A stretch of DNA of 64,000 bases. It comes from Chrysogorgia sp. JL179-B06 (Eukaryota > Cnidaria > Anthozoa > Scleralcyonacea > Chrysogorgiidae). Positions 35,326-50,300 of the stretch are shown one piece after another. The DNA lies in NCBI GenBank assembly GCA_035772405.1, contig JAYKKM010000450.1, positions 5,804,001 to 5,868,000 of the forward strand, in the 5' to 3' direction. The notes under the pieces were generated by a model that did no database searches, was not told the DNA's origin, and saw nothing but the letters and a program-made list of their open reading frames with translations. Every line of letters starts with the position of its first letter. Position 1 is the stretch's first letter. The translations under genes were made by a program, and so were the position numbers.

Positions 35326-38300
35326 TGGATGTAAATTGTGGGCGTGGTCGCCTTTGAAAAAAATCGGCGGGCTGGCCCGCCCTGAATTTTTTTTTATTAT
35401 TACGGAATCGCATAGACCTCGTCCCAGGCTTTCCAACGCGGTGTCGCACTTCCGGTTTGGATGTAAATTGTAGGCGTGGTCAGCCTTTGAAAAAATCGGC
35501 GGGCTGACCCCCCTGAATTTTTTTTTTATTATTACGGAATCGGATAGAGCTCGTCCCAGGCTTTCCAAGGCGGTGTCGCAGTTCCGGTTTGGATGTAAAT
35601 TATAGGCGTGGTCAGCCTTTAAAAAAATCGGCGGGCTGACCCCCCTGAATTTTTTTATTATTATTACGGAATCGGATAGAGCTCGTCCCAGGCTTTCCAA
35701 CGCGGTGTCGCACTTCCGGTTTGGATGTAAATTGTAGGCGTGGTCAGCCTTTGAAAAAATCGGCGGGCTGACCCCCTGAATTTTTTTTTTATTATTACGG
35801 AATCGGATAGAGCTCGTCGCAGGCTTTCCAACGCGGTGTCGCAGTTCCGGTTTGGATGTAAATTGTAGGCGTGGTCAGCCTTTGAAAAAATCGGCGGGCT
35901 GACCCCCTGAATTTTTTTATTATTATTACGGAATCGCATAGACCTCGTCCCAGGCTTTCCAACGCGGTGTCGCACTTCCGGTTTGGATGTAAATTGTAGG
36001 CGTGGTCAGCCTTTGAAAAAATCGGCGGGCTGACCCCCTGAATTTTTTTTTTTATTATTACGGAATCGGATAGAGCTCGTCGCAGGCTTTCCAACGCGGT
36101 GTCGCAGTTCCGGTTTGGATGTAAATTGTAGGCGTGGTCAGCCTTTGAAAAAATCGGCGGGCTGACCCCCCTGAATTTTTTTTTTATTATTACGGAATCG
36201 GATAGAGCTCGTCCCAGGCTTTCCAACGCGGTGTCGCAGTTCCGGTTTGGATGTAAATTGTAGGCGTGGTCAGCCTTTGAAAAAATCGGCGGGCTGACCC
36301 CCTGAATTTTTTTTTTATTATTACGGAATCGGATAGAGCTCGTCCCAGGCTTTCCAACGCGGTGTCGCAGTTCCGGTTTGGATGTAAATTGTAGGCGTGG
36401 TCAGCCTTTGAAAAAATCGGCGGGCTGACCCCCTGAATTTTTTTTTTATTATTACGGAATCGGATAGAGCTCGTCCCAGGCTTTCCAACGCGGTGTCGCA
36501 CTTCCGGTTTGGATGTAAATTGTGGGCGTGGTCAGCCTTTGAATAAATCCGCGGGCTGGCCCCCCTGAATTTATTTTTTTATTATCACGGAATCGGGTAG
36601 AGCTCGTCCCAGGCTTTCCAACGCGGTGACGCACTTCCGGTTTGGATGTAAATTGTGGGCGTGGTCAGCCTTTGAATAAATCCGCGGGCTGGCCCCCCTG
36701 AATTAATTTTTTTATTATCACGGAATCGGGTAGAGCTCGTCCCAGGCTTTCCAACGCGGTGTCGCACTTCCGGTTTGGATGTAAATTGTGGGCGTGGTCA
36801 GCCTTTGAATAAATCCGCGGGCTGGCCCCCCTGAATTTTTTTTTTATTATTACGGAATCGGATAGAGCTCGTCGCAGGCTTTCCAACGCGGTGTCGCAGT
36901 TCCGGTTTGGATGTAAATTGTAGGCGTGGTCAGCCTTTGAAAAAATCGGCGGGCTGACCCCCTGAATTTTTTTATTATTATTACGGAATCGCATAGACCT
37001 CGTCCCAGGCTTTCCAACGCGGTGTCGCACTTCCGGTTTGGATGTAAATTGTAGGCGTGGTCAGCCTTTGAAAAAATCGGCGGGCTGACCCCCCTGAATT
37101 TTTTTTTTATTATTACGGAATCGGATAGAGCTCGTCCCATGCTTTCCAAGGCGGTGTCGCAGTTCCGGTTTGGATGTAAATTATAGGCGTGGTCAGCCTT
37201 TGAAAAAATCGGCGGGCTGACCCCCCCTGAATTTTTTTATTATTATTACGGAATCGGATAGAGCTCGTCCCAGGCTTTCCAACGCGGTGTCGCACTTCCG
37301 GTTTGGATGTAAATTGTAGGCGTGGTCAGCCTTTGAATAAATCCGCGGGCTGGCCCCCCTGAATTTTTTTTTTATTATTACGGAATCGGATAGAGCTCGT
37401 CGCAGGCTTTCCAACGCGGTGTCGCAGTTCCGGTTTGGATGTAAATTGTAGGCGTGGTCAGCCTTTGAAAAAATCGGCGGGCTGACCCCCCTGAATTTTT
37501 TTTTTATTATTACGGAATCGGATAGAGCTCGTCCCAGGCTTTCCAACGCGGTGTCGCAGTTCCGGTTTGGATGTAAATTGTAGGCGTGGTCAGCCTTTGA
37601 AAAAATCGGCGGGCTGACCCCCTGAATTTTTTTTTTATTATTACGGAATCGGATAGAGCTCGTCCCAGGCTTTCCAACGCGGTGTCGCAGTTCCGGTTTG
37701 GATGTAAATTGTAGGCGTGGTCAGCCTTTGAAAAAATCGGCGGGCTGACCCCCTGAATTTTTTTTTTATTATTACGGAATCGGATAGAGCTCGTCCCAGG
37801 CTTTCCAACGCGGTGTCGCACTTCCGGTTTGGATGTAAATTGTGGGCGTGGTCAGCCTTTGAATAAATCCGCGGGCTGGCCCCCCTGAATTTATTTTTTT
37901 ATTATCACGGAATCGGGTAGAGCTCGTCCCAGGCTTTCCAACGCGGTGACGCACTTCCGGTTTGGATGTAAATTGTGGGCGTGGTCAGCCTTTGAATAAA
38001 TCCGCGGGCTGGCCCCCCTGAATTAATTTTTTTATTATCACGGAATCGGGTAGAGCTCGTCCCAGGCTTTCCAACGCGGTGACGCACTTCCGGTTTGGAT
38101 GTAAATTGTGGGCGTGGTCAGCCTTTGAATAAATCCGCGGGCTGGCCCCCCTGAATTAATTTTTTTATTATCACGGAATCGGGTAGAGCTCGTCCCAGGC
38201 TTTCCAACGCGGTGACGCACTTCCGGTTTGGATGTAAATTGTGGACGTGGTCAGCCTTTGAAAAAATCGGCGGGCTGGCCCCCCCTGAATTTTTTTTTTA

Positions 38301-41300
38301 TTATTACGGAATCGGGTAGAGCTCGTCCCAGGCTTTCCAACGCGGTGTCGCAGTTCCGGTTTGGATGTAAATTGTAGGCGTGGTCAGCCTTTGAAAAAAT
38401 CGGCGGGCTGACCCCCTGAATTTTTTTATTATTATTACGGAATCGCATAGACCTCGTCCCAGGCTTTCCAACGCGGTGTCGCAGTTCCGGTTTGGATGTA
38501 AATTATAGGCGTGGTCAGCCTTTGAAAAAATCGGCGGGCTGACCCCCCCTGAATTTTTTTATTATTATTACGGAATCGGATAGAGCTCGTCCCAGGCTTT
38601 CCAACGCGGTGTCGCACTTCAGGTTTGGATGTAAATTGTAGGCGTGGTCAGCCTTTGAAAAAATCGGCGGGCTGACCCCCCTGAATTTTTTTATTATTAT
38701 TACGGAATCGGATAGAGCTCGTCCCAGGCTTTCCAACGCGGTGTCGCACTTCCGGTTTGGATGTAAATTGTAGGCGTGGTCAGCCTTTGAAAAAATCGGC
38801 GGGCTGACCCCCCTGAATTTTTTTTTTTATTATTACGGAATCGGATAGAGCTCGTCCCAGGCTTTCCAACGCGGTGTCGCAGTTCCGGTTTGGATGTAAA
38901 TTGTAGGCGTGGTCAGCCTTTGAATAAATCCGCGGGCTGGCCCCCCTGAATTAATTTTTTTATTATCACGGAATCGGGTAGAGCTCGTCCCAGGCTTTCC
39001 AACGCGGTGACGCACTTCCGGTTTGGATGTAAATTGTGGACGTGGTCAGCCTTTGAAAAAATCGGCGGGCTGGCCCCCCCTGAATTTTTTTTTTATTATT
39101 ACGGAATCGGGTAGAGCTCGTCCCAGGCTTTCCAACGCGGTGTCGCACTTCCGGTTTGGATGTAAATTGTGGGCGTGGTCAGCCTTTGAATAATCGGCGG
39201 GCTGACCTCCCCTGAATTTCTTTTTTTATTATTACGGAATCGGATAGACCTCGTCCCAGGCTTTCCAACGCGGTGTCGCAGTTCCGGTTTGGATGTAAAT
39301 TGTAGGCGTGGTCAGCCTTTGAAAAAATCGGCGGGCTGACCCCCTGAATTTTTTTATTATTATTACGGAATCGCATAGACCTCGTCCCAGGCTTTCCAAC
39401 GCGGTGTCGCAGTTCCGGTTTGGATGTAAATTATAGGCGTGGTCAGCCTTTGAAAAAATCGGCGGGCTGACCCCCCCTGAATTTTTTTATTATTATTACG
39501 GAATCGGATAGAGCTCGTCCCAGGCTTTCCAACGCGGTGTCGCACTTCTGGTTTGGATGTAAATTGTAGGCGTGGTCAGCCTTTGAAAAAATCGGCGGGC
39601 TGACCCCCCCTGAATTTTTTTATTATTATTACGGAATCGGATAGAGCTCGTCCCAGGCTTTCCAACGCGGTGTCGCACTTCCGGTTTGGATGTAAATTGT
39701 AGGCGTGGTCAGCCTTTGAAAAAATCGGCGGGCTGACCCCCCTGAATTTTTTTTTTATTATTACGGAATCGGATAGAGCTCGTCCCAGGCTTTCCAACGC
39801 GGTGTCGCAGTTCCGGTTTGGATGTAAATTGTAGGCGTGGTCAGCCTTTGAATAAATCCGCGGGCTGGCCCCCCTGAATTAATTTTTTTATTATCACGGA
39901 ATCGGGTAGAGCTCGTCCCAGGCTTTCCAACGCGGTGACGCACTTCCGGTTTGGATGTAAATTGTGGACGTGGTCAGCCTTTGAAAAAATCGGCGGGCTG
40001 GCCCCCCCTGAATTTTTTTTTTATTATTACGGAATCGGGTAGAGCTCGTCCCAGGCTTTCCAACGCGGTGTCGCACTTCCGGTTTGGATGTAAATTGTGG
40101 GCGTGGTCAGCCTTTGAATAATCGGCGGGCTGACCTCCCCTGAATTTTTTTTTTATTATTACGGAATCGGATAGACCTCGTCCCAGGCTTTCCAACGCGG
40201 TGTCGCACTTCCGGTTTGGATGTAAATTGTGGGCGTGGTCAGCCTTTGAATAAATCGGCGGGCTGGCCCCCCCTGAATTTTTTTTATTATTATTACGGAA
40301 TCGGGTAGAGCTCGTCCCAGGCTTTCCAACGCGGTGACGCACTTCCGGTTTGGATGTAAATTGTGGGCGTGGTCAGCCTTTGAATAAATCCGCGGGCTGG
40401 CCCCCCTGAATTTTTTTTATTATTATTACGGAATCGGGTAGAGCTCGTCCCAGGCTTTCCAACGCGGTGACGCACTTCCGGTTTGGATGTAAATTGTGGG
40501 CGTGGTCAGCCTTTGAAAAAATCCGCGGGCTCACCCCCCCTGAATTTCTTTTTTTATTATTACGGAATCGGGTAGAGCTCGTCCCAGGCTTTCCAACGCG
40601 GTGACGCACTTCCGGTTTGGAAGTAAATTGTGGGCGTGGTCAGCCTTTGAATAAATCCGCGGGCTGGCCCCCCTGAATTTTTTTTATTATTATTACGGAA
40701 TCGGGTAGAGCTCGTCCCAGGCTTTCCAACGCGGTGACGCACTTCCGGTTTGGATGTAAATTATAGGCGTGGTCAGCCTTTGAAAAAATCCGCGGGCTGG
40801 CCCCCCTGAATTTTTTTTTTATTATTACGGAATCGGATAGAGCTCGTCCCAGGCTTTCCAACGCGGTGTCGCACTTCCGGTTTGGATGTAAATTATAGGC
40901 GTAGTCAGCCTTTGAAAAAATCCGCGGGCTGGCCCCCCTGAATTTTTTTTTTTATTATTACGGAATCGGATAGAGCTCGTCCCAGGCTTTCCAACGCGGT
41001 GTCGCACTTCCGGTTTGGATGTAAATTATAGGCGTGGTCAGCCTTTGAAAAAATCCGCGGGCTGGCCCCCCTGAATTTTTTTTTTATTATTACGGAATCG
41101 GATAGAGCTCGTCCCAGGCTTTCCAACGCGGTGTCGCACTTCCGGTTTGGATGTAAATTATAGGCGTGGTCAGCCTTTGAAAAAATCCGCGGGCTGGCCC
41201 CCCTGAATTTTTTTTTTTATTATTACGGAATCGGGTAGAGCTCGTCCCAGGCTTTCCAACGCGGTGTCGCACTTCCGGTTTGGATGTAAATTATAGGCGT

Positions 41301-44300
41301 GGTCAGCCTTTGAAAAAATCCGCGGGCTGGCCCCCCCTGAATTTTTTTTTTTTATTATTACGGAATCGTGTAGAGCTCGTCCCAGGCTTTCCAACGCGGT
41401 GTCGCACTTCCGGTTTGGATGTAAATTATAGGCGTGGTCAGCCTTTGAAATCAGCCTTTGAAAAAATCCGCGGGCTGGCCCCCCTGAATTTTTTTTTTTA
41501 TTATTACGGAATCGGATAGAGCTCGTCCCAGGCTTTCCAACGCGGTGTCGCACTTCCGGTTTGGATGTAAATTATAGGCGTGGTCAGCCTTTGAAAAAAT
41601 CCGCGGGCTGGCCCCCCTGAATTTTTTTTTTATTATTACGGAATCGGATAGAGCTCGTCCCAGGCTTTCCAACGCGGTGTCGCACTTCCGGTTTGGATGT
41701 AAATTATAGGCGTGGTCAGCCTTTGAAAAAATCCGCGGGCTGGCCCCCCTGAATTTTTTTTTTTTATTATTACGGAATCGGGTAGAGCTCGTCCCAGGCT
41801 TTCCAACGCGGTGTCGCACTTCCGGTTTGGATGTAAATTATAGGCGTGGTCAGCCTTTGAAAAAATCCGCGGGCTGGCCCCCCCTGAATTTTTTTTTTTA
41901 TTATTACGGAATCGTGTAGAGCTCGTCCCAGGCTTTCCAACGCGGTGTCGCACTTCCGGTTTGGATGTAAATTATAGGCGTGGTCAGCCTTTGAAATCAG
42001 CCTTTGAAAAAATCCGCGGGCTGGCCCCCCTGAATTTTTTTTTTTATTATTACGGAATCGGATAGAGCTCGTCCCAGGCTTTCCAACGCGGTGTCGCACT
42101 TCCGGTTTGGATGTAAATTATAGGCGTGGTCAGCCTTTGAAAAAATCCGCGGGCTGGCCCCCCTGAATTTTTTTTTTTATTATTACGGAATCGGATAGAG
42201 CTCGTCCCAGGCTTTCCAACGCGGTGTCGCACTTCCGGTTTGGATGTAAATTATAGGCGTAGTCAGCCTTTGAAAAAATCCGCGGGCTGGCCCCCCTGAA
42301 TTTTTTTTTTTTATTATTACGGAATCGGATAGAGCTCGTCCCAGGCTTTCCAACGCGGTGTCGCACTTCCGGTTTGGATGTAAATTATAGGCGTGGTCAG
42401 CCTTTGAAAAAATCCGCGGGCTGGCCCCCTGAATTTTTTTTTTTATTATTACGGAATCGGATAGAGCTCGTCCCAGGCTTTCCAACGCGGTGTCGCACTT
42501 CCGGTTTGGATGTAAATTATAGGCGTAGTCAGCCTTTGAAAAAATCCGCGGGCTGGCCCCCCTGAATTTTTTTTTTTATTATTACGGAATCGGATAGAGC
42601 TCGTCCCAGGCTTTCCAACGCGGTGTCGCACTTCCGGTTTGGATGTAAATTATAGGCGTAGTCAGCCTTTGAAAAAATCCGCGGGCTGGCCCCCCTGAAT
42701 TTTTTTTTTTATTATTACGGAATCGGATAGAGCTCGTCCCAGGCTTTCCAACGCGGTGTCGCACTTCCGGTTTGGATGTAAATTATAGGCGTGGTCAGCC
42801 TTTGAAAAAATCCGCGGGCTGGCCCCCCTGAATTTTTTTTTTTATTATTACGGAATCGGATAGAGCTCGTCCCAGGCTTTCCAACGCGGTGTCGCACTTC
42901 CGGTTTGGATGTAAATTATAGGCGTGGTCAGCCTTTGAAAAAATCCGCGGGCTGGCCCCCCCTGAATTTTTTTTTATTATTACGGAATCGGATAGAGCTC
43001 GTCCCAGGCTTTCCAACGCGGTGTCGCACTTCCGGTTTGGATGTAAATTATAGGCGTGGTCAGCCTTTGAAAAAATCCGCGGGCTGGCCCCCCTGAATTT
43101 TTTTTTTTTATTATTACGGAATCGGATAGAGCTCGTCCCAGGCTTTCCAACGCGGTGTCGCACTTCCGGTTTGGATGTAAATTATAGGCGTGGTCAGCCT
43201 TTGAAAAAATCCGCGGGCTGGCCCCCTGAATTTTTTTTTTTTATTATTACGGAATCGGATAGAGCTCGTCCCAGGCTTTCCAACGCGGTGTCGCACTTCC
43301 GGTTTGGATGTAAATTATAGGCGTGGTCAGCCTTTGAAAAAATCCGCGGGCTGGCCCCCCTGAATTTTTTTTTTTATTATTACGGAATCGGGTAGAGCTC
43401 GTCCCAGGCTTTCCAACGCGGTGTCGCACTTCCGGTTTGGATGTAAATTATAGGCGTGGTCAGCCTTTGAAAAAATCCGCGGGCTGGCCCCCCTGAATTT
43501 TTTTTTTTATTATTACGGAATCGGATAGAGCTCGTCCCAGGCTTTCCAACGCGGTGTCGCACTTCCGGTTTGGATGTAAATTATAGGCGTGGTCAGCCTT
43601 TGAAAAAATCCGCGGGCTGGCCCCCCTGAATTTTTTTTTTTTTATTACGGAATCGGATAGAGCTCGTCCCAGGCTTTCCAACGCGGTGTCGCACTTCCGG
43701 TTTGGATGTAAATTATAGGCGTGGTCAGCCTTTGAAAAAATCCGCGGGCTGGCCCCCCTGAATTTTTTTTTTTTATTATTACGGAATCGGATAGAGCTCG
43801 TCCCAGGCTTTCCAACGCGGTGTCGCACTTCCGGTTTGGATGTAAATTATAGGCGTGGTCAGCCTTTGAAAAAATCCGCGGGCTGGCCCCCCTGAATTTT
43901 TTTTTTTTATTATTACGGAATCGGATAGAGCTCGTCCCAGGCTTTCCAACGCGGTGTCGCACTTCCGGTTTGGATGTAAATTATAGGCGTGGTCAGCCTT
44001 TGAAAAAATCCGCGGGCTGGCCCCCCTGAATTTTTTTTTTTATTATTACGGAATCGGATAGAGCTCGTCCCAGGCTTTCCAACGCGGTGTCGCACTTCCG
44101 GTTTGGATGTAAATTATAGGCGTGGTCAGCCTTTGAAAAAATCCGCGGGCTGGCCCCCCTGAATTTTTTTTTATTATTACGGAATCGGATAGAGCTCGTC
44201 CCAGGCTTTCCAACGCGGTGTCGCACTTCCGGTTTGGATGTAAATTATAGGCGTGGTCAGCCTTTGAAAAAATCCGCGGGCTGGCCCCCCTGAATTTTTT

Positions 44301-47300
44301 TTTATTATTACGGAATCGGATAGAGCTCGTCCCAGGCTTTCCAACGCGGTGTCGCACTTCCGGTTTGGATGTAAATTATAGCCGTGGTCAGCCTTTGAAA
44401 AAATCCGCGGGCTGGCCCCCCCTGAATTTTTTTTTTATTATTACGGAATCGGATAGAGCTCGTCCCAGGCTTTCCAACGCGGTGTCGCACTTCCGGTTTG
44501 GATGTAAATTATAGGCGTGGTCAGCCTTTGAAAAAATCCGCGGGCTGGCCCCCCTGAATTTTTTTTTTTATTATTACGGAATCGGATAGAGCTCGTCCCA
44601 GGCTTTCCAACGCGGTGTCGCACTTCCGGTTTGGATGTAAATTATAGGCGTGGTCAGCCTTTGAAAAAATCCGCGGGCTGGCCCCCCTGAATTTTTTTTT
44701 TTTATTATTACGGAATCGGATAGAGCTCGTCCCAGGCTTTCCAACGCGGTGTCGCACTTCCGGTTTGGATGTAAATTATAGGCGTGGTCAGCCTTTGAAA
44801 AAATCCGCGGGCTGGCCCCCCTGAATTTTTTTTTTTATTATTACGGAATCGGGTAGAGCTCGTCCCAGGCTTTCCAACGCGGTGTCGCACTTCCGGTTTG
44901 GATGTAAATTATAGGCGTGGTCAGCCTTTGAAAAAATCCGCGGGCTGGCCCCCCCTGAATTTTTTTTTTTATTATTACGGAATCGGATAGAGCTCGTCCC
45001 AGGCTTTCCAACGCGGTGTCGCACTTCCGGTTTGGATGTAAATTATAGGCGTGGTCAGCCTTTGAAAAAATCCGCGGGCTGGCCCCCCTGAATTTTTTTT
45101 TTTATTATTACGGAATCGGATAGAGCTCGTCCCAGGCTTTCCAACGCGGTGTCGCACTTCCGGTTTGGATGTAAATTATAGGCGTGGTCAGCCTTTGAAA
45201 AAATCCGCGGGCTGGCCCCCCTGAATTTTTTTTTATTATTATTACGGAATCGGATAGAGCTCGTCCCAGGCTTTCCAACGCGGTGTCGCACTTCCGGTTT
45301 GGATGTAAATTATAGGCGTGGTCAGCCTTTGAAAAAATCCGCGGGCTGGCCCCCCTGAATTTTTTTTTTTTATTATTACGGAATCGGATAGAGCTCGTCC
45401 CAGGCTTTCCAACGCGGTGTCGCACTTCCGGTTTGGATGTAAATTATAGGCGTGGTCAGCCTTTGAAAAAATCCGCGGGCTGGCCCCCCTGAATTTTTTT
45501 TTTTATTATTACGGAATCGGGTAGAGCTCGTCCCAGGCTTTCCAACGCGGTGTCGCACTTCCGGTTTGGATGTAAATTATAGGCGTGGTCAGCCTTTGAA
45601 AAAATCCGCGGGCTGGCCCCCCTGAATTTTTTTTTTTATTATTACGGAATCGGATAGAGCTCGTCCCAGGCTTTCCAACGCGGTGTCGCACTTCCGGTTT
45701 GGATGTAAATTATAGGCGTGGTCAGCCTTTGAAAAAATCCGCGGGCTGGCCCCCCTGAATTTTTTTTTTTATTATTACGGAATCGGATAGAGCTCGTCCC
45801 AGGCTTTCCAACGCGGTGTCGCACTTCCGGTTTGGATGTAAATTATAGGCGTGGTCAGCCTTTGAAAAAATCCGCGGGCTGGCCCCCCTGAATTTTTTTT
45901 TTTATTATTACGGAATCGGATAGAGCTCGTCCCAGGCTTTCCAACGCGGTGTCGCACTTCCGGTTTGGATGTAAATTATAGGCGTGGTCAGCCTTTGAAA
46001 AAATCCGCGGGCTGGCCCCCCTGAATTTTTTTTTTTATTATTACGGAATCGGATAGAGCTCGTCCCAGGCTTTCCAACGCGGTGTCGCACTTCCGGTTTG
46101 GATGTAAATTATAGGCGTGGTCAGCCTTTGAAAAAATCCGCGGGCTGGCCCCCCTGAATTTTTTTTTTTATTATTACGGAATCGGATAGAGCTCGTCCCA
46201 GGCTTTCCAACGCGGTGTCGCACTTCCGGTTTGGATGTAAATTATAGGCGTGGTCAGCCTTTGAAAAAATCCGCGGGCTGGCCCCCCTGAATTTTTTTTT
46301 TTATTATTACGGAATCGGATAGAGCTCGTCCCAGGCTTTCCAACGCGGTGTCGCACTTCCGGTTTGGATGTAAATTATAGGCGTGGTCAGCCTTTGAAAA
46401 AATCCGCGGGCTGGCCCCCTGAATTTTTTTTTTATTATTACGGAATCGGATAGAGCTCGTCCCAGGCTTTCCAACGCGGTGTCGCACTTCCGGTTTGGAT
46501 GTAAATTATAGGCGTGGTCAGCCTTTGAAAAAATCCGCGGGCTGGCCCCCCTGAATTTTTTTTTTATTATTACGGAATCGGATAGAGCTCGTCCCAGGCT
46601 TTCCAACGCGGTGTCGCACTTCCGGTTTGGATGTAAATTATAGGCGTGGTCAGCCTTTGAAAAAATCCGCGGGCTGGCCCCCCTGAATTTTTTTTTATTA
46701 TTACGGAATCGGATAGAGCTCGTCCCAGGCTTTCCAACGCGGTGTCGCACTTCCGGTTTGGATGTAAATTATAGCCGTGGTCAGCCTTTGAAAAAATCCG
46801 CGGGCTGGCCCCCCTGAATTTTTTTTTTATTATTACGGAATCGGATAGAGCTCGTCCCAGGCTTTCCAACGCGGTGTCGCACTTCCGGTTTGGATGTAAA
46901 TTATAGGCGTGGTCAGCCTTTGAAAAAATCCGCGGGCTGGCCCCCCTGAATTTTTTTTTTTTATTATTACGGAATCGGATAGAGCTCGTCCCAGGCTTTC
47001 CAACGCGGTGTCGCACTTCCGGTTTGGATGTAAATTATAGGCGTGGTCAGCCTTTGAAAAAATCCGCGGGCTGGCCCCCCTGAATTTTTTTTTTTTATTA
47101 TTACGGAATCGGATAGAGCTCGTCCCAGGCTTTCCAACGCGGTGTCGCACTTCCGGTTTGGATGTAAATTATAGGCGTGGTCAGCCTTTGAAAAAATCCG
47201 CGGGCTGGCCCCCCTGAATTTTTTTTTTTTATTATTACGGAATCGGGTAGAGCTCGTCCCAGGCTTTCCAACGCGGTGTCGCACTTCCGGTTTGGATGTA

Positions 47301-50300
47301 AATTATAGGCGTGGTCAGCCTTTGAAAAAATCCGCGGGCTGGCCCCCCTGAATTTTTTTTTTTATTATTACGGAATCGGATAGAGCTCGTCCCAGGCTTT
47401 CCAACGCGGTGTCGCACTTCCGGTTTGGATGTAAATTATAGGCGTGGTCAGCCTTTGAAAAAATCCGCGGGCTGGCCCCCCTGAATTTTTTTTTTTATTA
47501 TTACGGAATCGGATAGAGCTCGTCCCAGGCTTTCCAACGCGGTGTCGCACTTCCGGTTTGGATGTAAATTATAGGCGTGGTCAGCCTTTGAAAAAATCCG
47601 CGGGCTGGCCCCCCTGAATTTTTTTTTTATTATTACGGAATCGGATAGAGCTCGTCCCAGGCTTTCCAACGCGGTGTCGCACTTCCGGTTTGGATGTAAA
47701 TTATAGGCGTGGTCAGCCTTTGAAAAAATCCGCGGGCTGGCCCCCCTGAATTTTTTTTTTTATTATTACGGAATCGGATAGAGCTCGTCCCAGGCTTTCC
47801 AACGCGGTGTCGCACTTCCGGTTTGGATGTAAATTATAGGCGTGGTCAGCCTTTGAAAAAATCCGCGGGCTGGCCCCCCTGAATTTTTTTTTTTATTATT
47901 ACGGAATCGGATAGAGCTCGTCCCAGGCTTTCCAACGCGGTGTCGCACTTCCGGTTTGGATGTAAATTATAGGCGTGGTCAGCCTTTGAAAAAATCCGCG
48001 GGCTGAGCCCCTGAATTTTTTTTTATTATTACGGAATCGGATAGAGCTCGTCCCAGGCTTTCCAACGCGGTGTCGCACTTCCGGTTTGGATGTAAATTAT
48101 AGGCGTGGTCAGCCTTTGAAAAAATCCGCGGGCTGGCCCCCCTGAATTTTTTTTTTATTATTACGGAATCGGATAGAGCTCGTCCCAGGCTTTCCAACGC
48201 GGTGTCGCACTTCCGGTTTGGATGTAAATTATAGGCGTGGTCAGCCTTTGAAAAAATCCGCGGGCTGGCCCCCCTGAATTTTTTTTTTTATTATTACGGA
48301 ATCGGATAGAGCTCGTCCCAGGCTTTCCAACGCGGTGTCGCACTTCCGGTTTGGATGTAAATTATAGGCGTGGTCAGCCTTTGAAAAAATCCGCGGGCTG
48401 GCCCCCCTGAATTTTTTTTTTTTATTATTACGGAATCGGATAGAGCTCGTCCCAGGCTTTCCAACGCGGTGTCGCACTTCCGGTTTGGATGTAAATTATA
48501 GGCGTGGTCAGCCTTTGAAAAAATCCGCGGGCTGGCCCCCCTGAATTTTTTTTTTTATTATTACGGAATCGGATAGAGCTCGTCCCAGGCTTTCCAACGC
48601 GGTGTCGCACTTCCGGTTTGGATGTAAATTATAGGCGTGGTCAGCCTTTGAAAAAATCCGCGGGCTGGCCCCCCTGAATTTTTTTTTTTATTATTACGGA
48701 ATCGGATAGAGCTCGTCCCAGGCTTTCCAACGCGGTGTCGCACTTCCGGTTTGGATGTAAATTATAGGCGTGGTCAGCCTTTGAAAAAATCCGCGGGCTG
48801 GCCCCCCTGAATTTTTTTTTATTATTACGGAATCGGATAGAGCTCGTCCCAGGCTTTCCAACGCGGTGTCGCACTTCCGGTTTGGATGTAAATTATAGGC
48901 GTGGTCAGCCTTTGAAAAAATCCGCGGGCTGGCCCCCTGAATTTTTTTTTATTATTACGGAATCGGATAGAGCTCGTCCCAGGCTTTCCAACGCGGTGTC
49001 GCACTTCCGGTTTGGATGTAAATTGTGGGCGTGGTCAGCCTTTGAAAAAATCCGCGGGCTGACCCACCCTGAATTTTTTTTTATTATTACGGAATCGGAT
49101 AGAGCTCGTCCCAGGCTTTCCAACGCGGTGTCGCACTTCCGGTTTGGATGTAAATTGTGGGCGTGGTCAGCCTTTGAAAAAATCCGCGGGCTGACCCACC
49201 CTGAATTTTTTTTTTTTATTATTACGGAATCGGATAGAGCTCGTCCCAGGCTTTCCAACGCGGTGTCGCACTTCCGGTTTGGATGTAAATTATAGGCGTG
49301 GTCAGCCTTTGAAAAAATCCGCGGGCTGGCCCCCCTGAATTTTTTTTTATTATTACGGAATCGGATAGAGCTCGTCCCAGGCTTTCCAACGCGGTGTCGC
49401 ACTTCCGGTTTGGATGTAAATTATAGGCGTGGTCAGCCTTTGAAAAAATCCGCGGGCTGGCCCCCCTGAATTATTTTTTTATTATTACGGAATCGGATAG
49501 AGCTCGTCCCAGGCTTTCCAACGCGGTGTCGCACTTCCGGTTTGGATGTAAATTATAGGCGTGGTCAGCCTTTGAAAAAATCCGCGGGCTGACCCCCCCT
49601 GAATTTTTTTTTATTATTACGGAATCGGATAGAGCTCGTCCCAGGCTTTCCAACGCGGTGTCGCACTTCCGGTTTGGATGTAAATTGTGGGCGTGGTCAG
49701 CCTTTGAAAAAATCCGCGGGCTGACCCCCCTGAATTTTTTTTTTTATTATTACGGAATCGGATAGAGCTCGTCCCAGGCTTTCCAACGCGGTGTCGCACT
49801 TCCGGTTTGGATGTAAATTGTGGGCGTGGTCAGCCTTTGAAAAAATCCGCGGGCTGACCCACCCTGAATTTTTTTTTTTATTATTACGGAATCGGATAGA
49901 GCTCGTCCCAGGCTTTCCAACGCGGTGTCGCACTTCCGGTTTGGATGTAAATTATAGGCGTGGTCAGCCTTTGAAAAAATCCGCGGGCTGGCCCCCCCTG
50001 AATTTTTTTTTTATTATTACGGAATCGGATAGAGCTCGTCCCAGGCTTTCCAACGCGGTGTCGCACTTCCGGTTTGGATGTAAATTATAGGCGTGGTCAG
50101 CCTTTGAAAAAATCCGCGGGCTGGCCCCCCTGAATTTTTTTTTTTATTATTACGGAATCGGATAGAGCTCGTCCCAGGCTTTCCAACGCGGTGTCGCACT
50201 TCCGGTTTGGATGTAAATTATAGGCGTGGTCAGCCTTTGAAAAAATCCGCGGGCTGGCCCCCCTGAATTTTTTTTTTTATTATTACGGAATCGGATAGAG